Shown piece by piece: positions 26,798 through 35,723 of a DNA stretch of 64,000 nucleotides. The notes beneath the pieces were generated by a model. It worked only from the letters and a program-made list of their open reading frames with translations, did no database searches and was not told the origin of the DNA. Made by a program: the position numbers and the translations under genes. Within the stretch, counting starts at the first letter, position 1; every line of letters starts with the position of its first letter. Source of the stretch: JACMLC01 sp963817025 (lineage in GTDB: Bacteria; Acidobacteriota; Blastocatellia; Pyrinomonadales; Pyrinomonadaceae); NCBI GenBank assembly GCA_963817025.1, contig CAWFML010000001.1, positions 186,001 through 250,000 on the forward strand. Direction: 5' to 3'.

Positions 26798-28186
26798 TCA
26801 GCGTGCGCCGCGACTGAAGATAATCGTCTTGACCGTCTCGAACAAGATAGCTGCGTCGAGCAGCAAAGTCTGGTTCTTGATGTAGTAAAGATCGTATTGC
26901 AGCTTTTGCCGCGCGTCTTCAATCGAAGCGCCATACGGATACTTAATCTGCGCCCAGCCCGTGAGGCCCGGCGCAATCAGATGTCGCTGTTCATAGTATG
27001 GAATCTCTTCCGCGAGTTGCTTGATAAAGTGCGGGCGTTCGGGCCGGGGGCCGACAAAGTTCATGTCGCCGCGCAGGATGTTCCAGAACTGCGGAATCTC
27101 GTCCACGCGAATCTGGCGAATGATGCGACCGATGCGCGTCGTGCGGTCATCTCCGTCCTGCGCCCACACAGGCCCGTCCTTCTCCGCGTCCACGCGCATC
27201 GAGCGAAACTTCATCAAGGTAAAGGGTCTACCGTTTTTGCCGACGCGCTCCTGCCTGTAGAGCACAGGCCCTTTGGATTCCAGCTTGATGAGAATCATGG
27301 TCAGCAGCGCAATCGGCAAAGAGAGAATCGCGCCGATGAAAGCCACGCCCCTGTGCATCGCCACGCGGACAAACGAGTTGAGCTTGGCCTGTCGCCCGCG
27401 TCCCGAAAAAATCATAAAGCTCGGACGCATCATTCCCAGATGCACGCGGCCCGTCACGCGCTCGTAAAACGAAGCGCATTCTTCGATAAAGACATCGCCG
27501 GAGAGGCTCAGCTCCAAAAGCTGCTCGACGGGAAACTGCCCGCGCCGCTCGCCCATCGCCACGACGATGCGATCCACGTTCTCGCGCTTGACGATTCCCA
27601 TCAAATCATTCGTCAGACCGATGACGCGCGGGTTAATCAAACTCTTGCCCAAAAGCTCCGGGTCGTTATCCGTAAAGCCTATGATGCGATAACCCGCGTC
27701 GCGCCGCTCAAGAGCTTCGCGCGCGGTCTCGACGGCCATCTCGCCGGAGCCGACGATCAGGATTCTCTCGCCGATGTGCGGGTGGCCCAGCAGCCAGTGA
27801 ATCGAAAGCCGCCATCCGACCATCAGCCCTAAAGCCAGAGGGAGCGCAATCAACGAGACGCCGCGCCCGATCATCAAAACCGGCATCGCATAAAAGGCGA
27901 GCGCGAGCGCCATCCATGCGAGGCCCAATGCTTGAATCAAGCGCAAGACCAGCTCGCGCCGGTCATGCATGATGACGAAATCGTAAAGGTCGTAAAGATA
28001 AAACGCGCTCAGACAAAAGAGCGAGGCGAGAGCGGATTTATAAAAGCCGTGTTTTTCAATCAGCTCGAAATCCGCATCGAGCGTTCCCAGACGCACGTAG
28101 ACGGCGACGATCATCCCGCCGAACAGCAACATCGCTTCGGCGAGAATGAGCAAGACCGTGCGTGCATTGAGACGCGTCGTTTTCAA
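26798..28186 (-). CDS. Polyprenyl-phosphate sugar transferase (exosortase-locus type, initiating glycosyl-1-phosphate transferase)
   Basis: Starts repeat-unit synthesis by moving a sugar-1-phosphate onto undecaprenyl phosphate at the inner membrane. It has 462 aa. The N-terminal half has four membrane helices (LLILAEAMLLFGGMIVAVYV; ALASLFCLSAFYLYDLYDFV). A Rossmann-like domain follows (ERILIVGSGEMAVETAREAL, residues about 140-250). The C-terminal catalytic domain begins near residue 275 with one more hydrophobic segment (AFIGAILSLPIALLTMILIK) and carries YRQERVGKNGRPFTLMKFRS, VDEIPQFWNILRGDMNFVGP, RPERP, and APGLTGWAQIKYPYG. This matches the TIGR03013-type sugar transferases of exosortase loci. 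Its start overlaps the stop of the kinase gene by 4 bases (ATGA coupling). Confidence 0.93.
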   Translation of the reverse strand: MKTTRLNARTVLLILAEAMLLFGGMIVAVYVRLGTLDADFELIEKHGFYKSALASLFCLSAFYLYDLYDFVIMHDRRELVLRLIQALGLAWMALALAFYAMPVLMIGRGVSLIALPLALGLMVGWRLSIHWLLGHPHIGERILIVGSGEMAVETAREALERRDAGYRIIGFTDNDPELLGKSLINPRVIGLTNDLMGIVKRENVDRIVVAMGERRGQFPVEQLLELSLSGDVFIEECASFYERVTGRVHLGMMRPSFMIFSGRGRQAKLNSFVRVAMHRGVAFIGAILSLPIALLTMILIKLESKGPVLYRQERVGKNGRPFTLMKFRSMRVDAEKDGPVWAQDGDDRTTRIGRIIRQIRVDEIPQFWNILRGDMNFVGPRPERPHFIKQLAEEIPYYEQRHLIAPGLTGWAQIKYPYGASIEDARQKLQYDLYYIKNQTLLLDAAILFETVKTIIFSRGAR

Positions 28187-29283
28187 TTCTCGGACTGCGC
28201 CCCCTCTCTGAATTCTTCGCGCACCCCTACGCCCCCGTCGGAACGGCGAAAGCGTTGTTTGTAGTAATAGTTGCTCTCTTCCAACTGCTCGTGGCTGCGA
28301 TTGAGGACGACGCCGAGCATGCGGCTGCGCGGCAGTGTGTCGAGCAGGCGGTCAACCAGCGCGTAACGCGTCTTGCCTGAGCGCACGACCAGAAGCGCGC
28401 CATCAGCGCGGTTGATAAGCACCGTCGCATCCGTAAAAAGTCCGAGCGGCGGCGCGTCAATAATGACGTAGTCGAACATGTCGCGGACTTCGTCGAGAAT
28501 GTCGCTAAACTTTGGCCCGGACAAAAGCTCCGCCACATCGTCGCGCGCCGCGCCGCCCGGCAAGAGATAAAGCCCCGAAGGCTCAAGCTTGATAATCGTC
28601 TCTTCGAGTGTGGCTTCGCCGCCCATCACTTCCGAGAGTCCGACTTCGTCGTCGTCTTCGATGCCCAGATATTCCGTGATGCAAGGCTGGCGCAGGTCGC
28701 TGTCAATCAACAGGCAGCGCACGCCGTCGGTCTGCGCGAGCAGCCACGCGAGATTGAGCGCGGTCAGGCTCTTGCCTTCCGAGACGCCCGTGCTCGTGAC
28801 CACGATGGACTTCATCTTCTTGCGCTGTGACAGGTGGATGATGTGCGTGCGCAAGGAGCGCAGCTCTTCGCAATAGGCCGAGCGCGGCTGTGTGATGGCG
28901 ACAAGATGTGGTTCGACGCGCGCTGCGTTGATGTCCTGCGAGACACAGCGCAACACGCGCGTCGAACCGGCAGCGTCCAAAGTTGCCCCAGCAGCACGCG
29001 AAACAGATTCGCCGGAGAGTGCCGACCCGGCTATCGCATCGGTGTGCGCAGTGGACGCTGAAACTGTGGCCGCGACGGAGCCTTGAAAAAGAGGCGAGAG
29101 ATCCCACGGATGCTGCTCGGCCTTTTTTCCGTTTCCGTTTTCCGGCGCGTGTGCAGCAGAAGGAGGAGCGCTGCTTTGCGGGCGCGCGTCGCCGTTGCGG
29201 TGTGAATCATTCGAGCTGCGGCGCGGAGAACCATTTCCCCCGCCCGAGCCAGCCCTTTTTAAAGCTTCATAAACTCTGCCCAT
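28183..29283 (-). CDS. BY-type tyrosine autokinase of the EPS locus (CpsD/Wzc_C type)
   Basis: Cytoplasmic bacterial tyrosine kinase that controls chain length and export together with the Wzz-like protein. It has 366 aa. Residues 1-110 are a low-complexity linker. The kinase core has Walker A VVTSTGVSEGKSLTALNLAW (about 161-180), the BY-kinase Walker A' LLIDSDLRQP (191-200) and Walker B YVIIDAPPLGLF (about 265). The C-terminal region NRSHEQLEESNYYYKQRFRR has the tyrosine cluster typical of autophosphorylation sites. The kinase is separate from the Wzz-like protein, as in Gram-positives and exosortase loci. It starts 4 bases after the stop of the upstream ATPase gene. Confidence 0.92.
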   Translation of the reverse strand: MGRVYEALKRAGSGGGNGSPRRSSNDSHRNGDARPQSSAPPSAAHAPENGNGKKAEQHPWDLSPLFQGSVAATVSASTAHTDAIAGSALSGESVSRAAGATLDAAGSTRVLRCVSQDINAARVEPHLVAITQPRSAYCEELRSLRTHIIHLSQRKKMKSIVVTSTGVSEGKSLTALNLAWLLAQTDGVRCLLIDSDLRQPCITEYLGIEDDDEVGLSEVMGGEATLEETIIKLEPSGLYLLPGGAARDDVAELLSGPKFSDILDEVRDMFDYVIIDAPPLGLFTDATVLINRADGALLVVRSGKTRYALVDRLLDTLPRSRMLGVVLNRSHEQLEESNYYYKQRFRRSDGGVGVREEFREGAQSEN

Positions 29284-29287
29284 AAAT

Positions 29288-30340
29288 CTATTCCCCCATT
29301 AATCCCGACTGGCGAAAAGCCGTCCCGACCTCTTCGGTGCCGGAAGCGGTTGATTCTTCCCTCTGCGGCGCGTCGTCGCGCATCGCCAAAGGAGACGCTG
29401 CTCCGGCTGTAGACCCTGCGGCGGGCGGCGCGTGGCCCGTTCCGGCATTCCACAATTCCGCGCGCCCGGCGGCTGAAAAAATACGCGCCGGAGCCTCGCG
29501 CTCCTCGCCCATCTGCCGCCCGCGCTCCGAGCGCGGCAGCATGTCAAAAGTTTCCGCGACCTCTTCGATGATGGCGCGTCCGATGGTCGGCTCGCCCTCC
29601 GCGTAGCCCGTCAAGAGGGCGTTGTCGCAAAGATTGTTAATCTGTCGCGGGATGCCGTCAGAGCAGCGGAAGATAAAATCCACTGCGCCCGGCGAGAAGA
29701 TGTCCGTGCGCTCTGCTCCTGCGACCAGCAGGCGCGCGAAAATATATTTTTCGGTCTCTTCGACATTCGGCAGAGGCTTGATCTGCCCGCGCAGGGCGAC
29801 GCGCTGTTTAAGCTGGCGAAGCTCCGGCTTATTCAAGACCTCGCGCAATTCCGGCTGGCCCGTCAAGACGATCTGCAACTGCTTGGCCGAATTCGACTCG
29901 AAGTTTGAGAGCAGGCGTATCTCTTCCAAAACGTATGGCGAAAGTCCCTGCGCTTCGTCCACGATGAGCACCGTGCGCAGGCCGCGCGAGTGGCGCGACT
30001 CAAGAGTTTTGCCGAGCTGTATCAAAAGCTCTGACTTCGTTTCCCACTCGCGCACGTCGAGCAGGGTCGTGAAGTATTGATAAAACTCCGGCACTGTCAG
30101 GCGCGGATTGAAGACATAGGCAACCAGCACTGTGCGGTCTAAACGCTCAAGCATCCAGCGCAGGATGGTCGTCTTGCCCGTCCCGACTTCACCCGTAATG
30201 ACGATTAAACCCTTGCCGTTCTCGATGCCGTAATGCAGGTTCGCCATCACTTCTTTGTGCGAAGGAGTGAAGTAGATAAAGCGCGGGTCTGGGGTCAGCG
30301 CAAAGGGCAGTTCCTGTAGTCCGTAAAATTCTCTGTACAC
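29288..30340 (-). CDS. XrtA-locus AAA ATPase (ExeA/GspA-like)
   Basis: Predicted cytoplasmic P-loop ATPase regularly present in exosortase A loci. It has 350 aa. Starts MYREFYGLQELPFALTPDPR, a conserved opening in this family. Walker A is ITGEVGTGKTTILRWMLERL (about residues 48-67), Walker B LRTVLIVDEAQGLSPYVLEE (about 121-140), and sensor VLTGQPELREVLNKPELRQL. SDGIPRQINNLCDNALLTGY is the C-terminal AAA lid. The last 80 residues are low-complexity and rich in A, G, E and P, and may be disordered. The exact function is not established. Compared with related proteins it lacks a peptidoglycan-binding extension. Confidence 0.9.
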   Translation of the reverse strand: MYREFYGLQELPFALTPDPRFIYFTPSHKEVMANLHYGIENGKGLIVITGEVGTGKTTILRWMLERLDRTVLVAYVFNPRLTVPEFYQYFTTLLDVREWETKSELLIQLGKTLESRHSRGLRTVLIVDEAQGLSPYVLEEIRLLSNFESNSAKQLQIVLTGQPELREVLNKPELRQLKQRVALRGQIKPLPNVEETEKYIFARLLVAGAERTDIFSPGAVDFIFRCSDGIPRQINNLCDNALLTGYAEGEPTIGRAIIEEVAETFDMLPRSERGRQMGEEREAPARIFSAAGRAELWNAGTGHAPPAAGSTAGAASPLAMRDDAPQREESTASGTEEVGTAFRQSGLMGE

Positions 30341-30381
30341 TCTTTAATCAACCTCCGGGGCAGATGGAGATAAAAAAAGCA

Positions 30382-30455
30382 ATTTATTCATTTACTCATT
30401 CACTCATTACTTCATTTGCTCAATGAGTAAATGAGCAAATGATTCAATGAATAAA
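30382..30455. repeat. ATGAGTAA-word inverted repeat
   Basis: AATTTATTCATTTACTCATT at 30381-30400, then CACTCATTACTTCATTTGCT, faces CAATGAGTAAATGAGCAAAT and GATTCAATGAATAAAT at 30421-30456. The word period is about 8. It fills the gap between the Wzz-like gene and the ATPase gene inside the operon. Confidence 0.75.
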
Positions 30456-30460
30456 TCTCT

Positions 30461-32080
30461 CTAAGTCACAAAGCGGTCGAAGACATGCGAGAGTTTCAAA
30501 GCCAGCGCGAGCAGCGGAATGCTGATGATGGTGGCGATGACGCCTGCGGCGAGCCAGAGCATGCGCCTTTGCGGCAGGCGACGCGCCTCCTGCGGCGTCA
30601 GCAAATCCGGCACGGAAGCAAGCACCGGCAGCCCTGTGTAATGCGACGCATCATCCACCGTTTGAATCGTCAACAATCGCGGCACTTCAAACAAAAGCGC
30701 CAGACCGAACCCGACGCCGAGGCCCAGACAAAGACCCAGACCGATGAGCGTCAAACGCTTTGGAGCGACCGGATTCTGCGGCAGGTTGGCAGGGTCTATG
30801 ACCTGAATCGTCTCGCCCTGCGCGTTAATCTGCACGGTGGCGGCCAGGTCTGCATCGCGCTTCTTTTCCAGCAGTTGGTCATAGAGCGCTTTCTTCGTAG
30901 TGTAATCGCGGCTCATGGATTCGAGCGTCACTTCGGCATCCGGCACGCTGTTGATGCGCTGCTGCAAGGCGTCAATCTGTCCGTTGGTCTGGCCTAAGAT
31001 GGCTTCCTGTCGGACAATCTCGCTATCTATTTTTTCTATCTCATAGCCGATGCTCTTGGCGCGCAAATCCGACGCGCCCGAACGGTTGGATTTCATGCGC
31101 TCGGCCTTTGCGCTGGCGTCTGCCTCTAGCTGCGTCATTTCGCGCTTGATGGAATCAATCTGCGCCTGCTTTCTCTTGACATCAGGATTCTCAGGTCTGA
31201 GGCTCGTTATCATCTCCTGATACTCCGCCTCGGCAGCGGCCTTCTGGCTGGTGAGCATGCTCCATGTCTGCGTGTTGCGCGGGTCGGTCAAGTTTTCCAC
31301 GCTCTCTATTCCGTCGCGCGAAGATTGCTCCTGATAATCGTTAAGCTGCCGGCTAAGGAGCGTGCGCGTGTCGCGCATCCGTCCAATCTCTGTGATGAGC
31401 GTCTTCTGCTGCTCGCGGTAGCCGGTCAACTGCCCGATCATGGCCGCCGTCCCCGAAGGCAGGCGATTGACGTTCTCCATCATGTAAGTGATGCGCTTGT
31501 TGTCAATCTCATCCAGCTCTTGCCGCGCCTGCTTCATTTGCGTATCAAAGAAGATACGCGTCTGTTCGGCTTCGCCCTGCTTGCTCTCGGCCTGCGCGTT
31601 GACGTACTTGCTCGCCAGTTCGGCCAGCACGGCGCGCGTCGTCTGCGGGTCGCGCCCCTTGAAGAAGAGACGGAAGCCTGGAATGGTCGCATCGTCGCCG
31701 CCGCTTTCGATGTCAATGCGGATGTGATTTCGCATCCGGCCAATAATCTCTTCCATCGGCACGCCCTTCTGGCGGTCTGCCTGATAGAGATTGTATTTGA
31801 CCACGAGCGGCTCAAGCGACGAGCGGCTCTGCACCTGCTGGTTGATGGTGTTGATGCGAACGGAGAGGTCTTCGTCTGAAAGCGAAGGAACCATCGCGTT
31901 GGGAATCGTCGGCTGGCGGACGATCAAGAGCGTGGTCGATTCATAAACATTCGGCAGCCGCCAGACGACCCATGCGACGGCACAGGCCACAGCGATGGCA
32001 GGCAGGATAATCAGCCACTTGCGTTTCCAGAGAAGCTGCGCGTACTCGCCCGGCGTTCGCTGGCGAAAATCAACGCTCAT
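30461..32080 (-). CDS. Wzz/GumC-type chain-length determinant protein
   Basis: Inner-membrane polysaccharide co-polymerase that sets chain length. The start at 32080 (MSVDFRQRTPGEYAQLLWKR) follows GGAG; 18 further codons come from a repeat. It has 539 aa. The first membrane helix is at about 22-42 (LIILPAIAVACAVAWVVWRL). A large periplasmic domain with long coiled coils follows (TRIFFDTQMKQARQELDEID, KAAAEAEYQEMITSLRPENP, KRKQAQIDSIKREMTQLEAD). The proline-rich P-x2-P-x4-Sx-type motif is represented by DPANLPQNPVAPKRLTLIGL, just before the second helix (about 435-455). A third hydrophobic segment lies at about 505-525 (LAAGVIATIISIPLLALALK). There is no fused kinase domain; that is the separate gene at 28183. 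Confidence 0.9.
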   Translation of the reverse strand: MSVDFRQRTPGEYAQLLWKRKWLIILPAIAVACAVAWVVWRLPNVYESTTLLIVRQPTIPNAMVPSLSDEDLSVRINTINQQVQSRSSLEPLVVKYNLYQADRQKGVPMEEIIGRMRNHIRIDIESGGDDATIPGFRLFFKGRDPQTTRAVLAELASKYVNAQAESKQGEAEQTRIFFDTQMKQARQELDEIDNKRITYMMENVNRLPSGTAAMIGQLTGYREQQKTLITEIGRMRDTRTLLSRQLNDYQEQSSRDGIESVENLTDPRNTQTWSMLTSQKAAAEAEYQEMITSLRPENPDVKRKQAQIDSIKREMTQLEADASAKAERMKSNRSGASDLRAKSIGYEIEKIDSEIVRQEAILGQTNGQIDALQQRINSVPDAEVTLESMSRDYTTKKALYDQLLEKKRDADLAATVQINAQGETIQVIDPANLPQNPVAPKRLTLIGLGLCLGLGVGFGLALLFEVPRLLTIQTVDDASHYTGLPVLASVPDLLTPQEARRLPQRRMLWLAAGVIATIISIPLLALALKLSHVFDRFVT

Positions 32081-32100
32081 AACACGGCACTCCTTAAAAC

Positions 32101-32181
32101 AGTGATGAGTGACAAGTGATACGTGACGAGTCAAAGAGAAAAAGCTTTTATCCCGTCACCCGTCATTTATGACTTGTCACC
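32101..32181. repeat. GTGACAAGT heptad inverted repeat upstream of the Wzz-like gene
   Basis: AGTGATGAGTGACAAGTGAT and ACGTGACGAGT at 32101-32131 face CCCGTCACCCGTCATTTATG and ACTTGTCACC at 32152-32181. Imperfect arms, same word family as 1773 and 3771. The right-hand part is read as extra N-terminal codons if the Wzz gene is extended upstream. Confidence 0.7.
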
Positions 32182-32261
32182 TTCGTTTGTCTAAGCGGCT
32201 CAACTTGAAGCAGGGCATATGCTTGAAGCTGTCCGCGAGGGTTATCAAAAGCGATAAAAAT

Positions 32262-34658
32262 TTACAATGTCGCCAGAGCCTTGCGCGCTTCTTCGGCTTC
32301 GGCAAACGGCGCTCTTTTTCCGAGATTGAGCGCGGCTTCGAGTTCTCTGCGCCCGCCCGCCTTGTCGCCTCTGGCCGCGAGCGCCATCCCCAGGTGAAAC
32401 CTGTAAGCCGGAGTCGGGGCCGCGCCGTTTCGGTTGGCGTTGGCTTCGTCGCGCGCGATGGCTTTTTGCAATTGCTCGACCGCCGCCGGATAAAGTCCCT
32501 TCTTGAAATAGACCCAACCGAGCGTGTCCACGAATCCCGGCTCATCAGGATATTTCTGAACCACTCCCTGCGAGAGCCTCTGCGCCTCGTCCAGATTGCC
32601 TTTGCCGTGGGCCGCGTAAATCCATGCCAGATTGTTGGCCGCAATCGCCATGTTCTGGTCCAGCTCCAAAGCCTTGCGATAATTATCCGCCGCCACTTCG
32701 TAATTGCGGCGACTGTCTTCAATCATGCCGATCAGCGTATAGGCCGCGACATCATCCGGCTTGCGTTCGATGACCCGGCGATACTCTGCAATGGCCCTGT
32801 CCTGCTGGCTCGTGTTGGCAAAGAGCGCGCCGAGCGCGAAATAGGCCGCCAGATAGTTCTGATTGTTTTCGAGCGCGCGGCGCAGTTCCGCTTCCGCGCT
32901 CGCGGTGTTCTTCTCATAAACGTGGACTTGCGCTTTCAGATAATGCAGCGTGGCGAGGGCGTCGCGGTTTCCCGTTTGCGAGCCGATGGCCTGATCTACA
33001 CGCGCATGGGCTTGGTCTGTGCGATTCTGCCTGACGTAGATATTGACCAGACCATTTAGCGCATCATAATTGGCGCTGTCAATAGCCAGAGCGCGCTCGT
33101 AAAGCTGCGCCGCCTCGTCCTGCTTGTTCTCTTTGAGAGAGATGCGCGCCAGATTGGTGTAAGAGGTCGGTGAATTCGGAGCCTGATCGCGCGCCATCGT
33201 GAGGTCTTGTTTGGCTGCTTCCGTGTTGCCGAGCTGTAATTGGGCCAGACCGCGCGACATCAAAGCTTTGGCACGCGCATCCAGGAGGAGCTGCGGCGAA
33301 GTCTCTATGTCCGGCGAAGTCTTGGCTATCTGGTCCAGCAACTCGTTTGAAAGAGAGAGCGCCGACTTCGGGTCTTTGGCCGCGAAGTTGATCTGCAAGA
33401 GCAAGAGCTTGCCCGGCAGATAATCGGAATAATAGCGATTCAAATCTCCGACATGATTGCGCGCCTGCTCAAGCTGGCCCGCGCGCATCCGCGCTTCGGC
33501 GATAAAGTAGAGACCGGCACGCGAGTTAGGCTCTTGCTTCAAGACCTCTTCAAGGTCTTTGATGGCATCGCGTGTCGCGCCCGTCTGAAGGCGCACGCGC
33601 GCACGAAGCAGCAACGCCTGACGGTCACTAGCATTCTTTTTAAGAACCAGCTCGGCCTGCGCGGCAGCGCCGTTGGTGTCGCCGCGCTCAAGCAGAATCT
33701 CGCCGAGGCGAAAACGCCCGCGCGTGTAATCGGGAGCTTTCCCTAAAATCTCCGTGTAAATCCTGACCGCATCATCGGGTCGGTTGATGGTCGCATAAAA
33801 GTCTGCGAGCACTGCGCGCCCGTCCACGCGATTACTGTCAAGCTCTGCGAGCGCAGTGTAAGACTGCTCTGCCTTGTCCAGTTGTTTGTGCGCGAGATAG
33901 AAGCTGGCGAGCGCGAGACGCGAGTCGCGGTTCTTCGGCTCGACCTCGACGGCGCGGCGCATCTCTCTCTCAGCCTCTTCGCTGCGATTCACTTGAGCCA
34001 GAAACGCGCCGAACTGCGTGTGCGCCACAGCCGAGCCTTCGTTGATCGAGATGGCGCGGCGAAAAGTCTCTTCGGCTTTGCCGGGGTCGTTGCGCAGGAG
34101 ATGAAAGCGCGCGAGGCTCAGGTAAGTCTCGATGCGTTTCGGGTCAAGGCTGACAGCCCGGTTGATCTCCGCCAGAACCTCTTCGGCTGAACGATTCTGC
34201 GCCGACAGCACGCTGGCCCTCAGGATGATGCCTTCGATGTGATTCGGATTTTTCTGAAGCACGTCGTTGGCAAGCTGCTCTGCCGCGGCTATCTGCGGCG
34301 GCCTGCTGACCAGATAATAGTTGGCGAGCTTGACGCGTGCGTCCAGATGATTCTGGTCAAAGTCAATGGTGCGCTTTAAGGCATCAATTGATTCCGGGAA
34401 ACGCTGCAAGCCTTCATAGGCGAGCGCGAGTCCCCAGTGCGCGGCAGCAAATCTTTCGTCAATCTGAATCGCATTGCGAAACTCGATTGAAGCTTCCTGA
34501 AAGCGACCTTCTTTCAGGAAAGACTCGCCGCGATGCAGGTATTCATTCTTGGCTTTTTCGGGATTCGCGCAACCGGCCATCGCCACCATCAGGGCGAGGG
34601 CGAGCGCGCACAGAATCGTTCGCAGAATACGGGGACGTGTGCACTCTTGTTGATTCAT
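32262..34658 (-). CDS. PEP-CTERM-system TPR-repeat lipoprotein
   Basis: Large envelope lipoprotein of exosortase A loci (TIGR02917-type), 798 aa. Residues 1-29 (RTILCALALALMVAMAGC) end with the lipobox AMAGC at about Cys29. The rest is about 20 TPR units, for example YLHRGESFLKEGRFQEASIE, AAHWGLALAYEGLQRFPESI, SVLSAQNRSAEEVLAEINRA and YTNLARISLKENKQDEAAQL. The length is somewhat below the usual 850-900. Orthologues are always seen with XrtA, Wzz and the locus ATPase, and a scaffold role in polymer assembly is likely. It is preceded by 395 bases without a gene, in which a new transcript may start. Confidence 0.92.
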   Translation of the reverse strand: MNQQECTRPRILRTILCALALALMVAMAGCANPEKAKNEYLHRGESFLKEGRFQEASIEFRNAIQIDERFAAAHWGLALAYEGLQRFPESIDALKRTIDFDQNHLDARVKLANYYLVSRPPQIAAAEQLANDVLQKNPNHIEGIILRASVLSAQNRSAEEVLAEINRAVSLDPKRIETYLSLARFHLLRNDPGKAEETFRRAISINEGSAVAHTQFGAFLAQVNRSEEAEREMRRAVEVEPKNRDSRLALASFYLAHKQLDKAEQSYTALAELDSNRVDGRAVLADFYATINRPDDAVRIYTEILGKAPDYTRGRFRLGEILLERGDTNGAAAQAELVLKKNASDRQALLLRARVRLQTGATRDAIKDLEEVLKQEPNSRAGLYFIAEARMRAGQLEQARNHVGDLNRYYSDYLPGKLLLLQINFAAKDPKSALSLSNELLDQIAKTSPDIETSPQLLLDARAKALMSRGLAQLQLGNTEAAKQDLTMARDQAPNSPTSYTNLARISLKENKQDEAAQLYERALAIDSANYDALNGLVNIYVRQNRTDQAHARVDQAIGSQTGNRDALATLHYLKAQVHVYEKNTASAEAELRRALENNQNYLAAYFALGALFANTSQQDRAIAEYRRVIERKPDDVAAYTLIGMIEDSRRNYEVAADNYRKALELDQNMAIAANNLAWIYAAHGKGNLDEAQRLSQGVVQKYPDEPGFVDTLGWVYFKKGLYPAAVEQLQKAIARDEANANRNGAAPTPAYRFHLGMALAARGDKAGGRRELEAALNLGKRAPFAEAEEARKALATL

Positions 34659-35053
34659 CAGGGGCTATCACTCCTACTGCCGCCTCCTTTTCGCCAGCCT
34701 GACCGGGCAAACGGTCTCTCGCGGGCGCGACTGAAAGCAGCATCTGGGCGTTTCAAATCTCTCACGCTCTCTCACGACGGGCAAGGCCGCAGGGCGCGTG
34801 TGAATCAAAGTAACCGGCAAAGCTCATATCAAAACTTTGCGCCAATCGCCGCGCTCGCTTCCCTTCCCGTTTCGCAGACGGGAAAGTTTAAGGGCGGCAG
34901 GTTACATTCCTTGTCTCAAAAATCTACTGACGGCGGCCTCCCTCAATCCCCTTCAAAGGGAAGGAGGAAAGTAATATATGAAAAGTGACAATTCGAGCAA
35001 AGTTCCTGAAAAGGCTGGAATTTTACCTGATTTTGCCGGTTTCAAAGGCTTCT
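34659..35053. other. Gap between epsI and the TPR lipoprotein gene with hairpins
   Basis: No gene is supported. Read on the minus strand it contains a 7-bp stem at 34862-34882 (TTCCCGT/ACGGGAA around TTCGCAG) and a larger hairpin at 34937-34967 (CCTCCCTCAATCCCCTTCAA pairing with GGGAAGGAGG). A GGCGCAAAG...CTTTGCCGGTTAC stretch at about 34812-34845 vaguely resembles part of a GEMM riboswitch but lacks its first half. GGAGG lies about 20 bases before the TPR gene start. Confidence 0.35.
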
Positions 35054-35719
35054 TTAGTCCGGCACAAAGGCCGGAAGCTCCGTAGACATCTGCGCCGCAA
35101 GGTCTGCGGCCAGCTCAAGCGCCTGAGCTTCGGATTTCGCTGTAGGGGTCATCAGCCGCACCATAGCCCCATCCGAACGCCTGCGTCTGGCGCTGTCTAT
35201 CACTGTAAAAAACTTATCCCAGTACTCGCTCGCCACGGCCCGCCCGCGTCCCTGATACCAGTAAATCACCAACTCGCGGTCGTTGCCGTTCTGCACGATA
35301 AAGCGATTGGCCTCAAACGAGCGCGGGCCGTCAGGATATTTAATAGTGATGCGCGCGGGGTCGTACAAAGACCAGCCTGAGCCGGGCAAACAGTTAAGCG
35401 GGCTGTGATAAGTGATGCCCGTGCGCTGCGTCGCATAGTAGCCGATATAGACGTTGACCAACTGGCCGTCCGCGCGGGCGTAGGCACGCGCCACGTAATC
35501 ATCTGCAAGCAAAAGGTTCTCGACCTCTGGAGTAAAACGCATGTCCGCGCCAACCTGTCGCCACTGGCCCAGTTGCGCCGGAAACTCTTTCAGCGCACGA
35601 CGCGCGACACGAGCCTCGCCCGCGCGCTCCCAGAGATGTATGAAGACGCCGCCGGACAACAGCACGGCCAGCAGCAATCCGAAACGCCACGAGATGGCGG
35701 CATTCGACTTTTTCGTCAT
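35054..35719 (-). CDS. epsI: EpsI-family exosortase partner protein
   Basis: A 221-aa protein with one N-terminal membrane helix (FGLLLAVLLSGGVFIHLW, residues 13-30) and an extracytoplasmic EpsI domain. Family marks: FPAQLGQWRQVG near residue 46, then YIGYYATQRTGITYHSPLNC (about 91-110) with Cys110 and LPGSGW, and VIYWYQGRGRAVASEYWDKF near residue 151. In most XrtA proteins the EpsI domain is fused to the exosortase C-terminus; here it is a separate gene starting 4 bases after the exosortase stop. Its role is not well defined, but it is required for EPS in related systems. It ends with a short polar tail. Confidence 0.9.
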   Translation of the reverse strand: MTKKSNAAISWRFGLLLAVLLSGGVFIHLWERAGEARVARRALKEFPAQLGQWRQVGADMRFTPEVENLLLADDYVARAYARADGQLVNVYIGYYATQRTGITYHSPLNCLPGSGWSLYDPARITIKYPDGPRSFEANRFIVQNGNDRELVIYWYQGRGRAVASEYWDKFFTVIDSARRRRSDGAMVRLMTPTAKSEAQALELAADLAAQMSTELPAFVPD

Positions 35720-35723
35720 GCTC

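Noticed and set aside
26699..27832. Open frame of 377 codons on the plus strand
   Set aside because: Antisense to the sugar transferase gene; no recognisable motif and no ribosome site.
34812..34845. Third GEMM-like riboswitch before the TPR lipoprotein gene
   Set aside because: GGCGCAAAG and CCGGTTAC are present, but the first half (GGCAAACC block) and a P3 stem are missing, so I do not call it.
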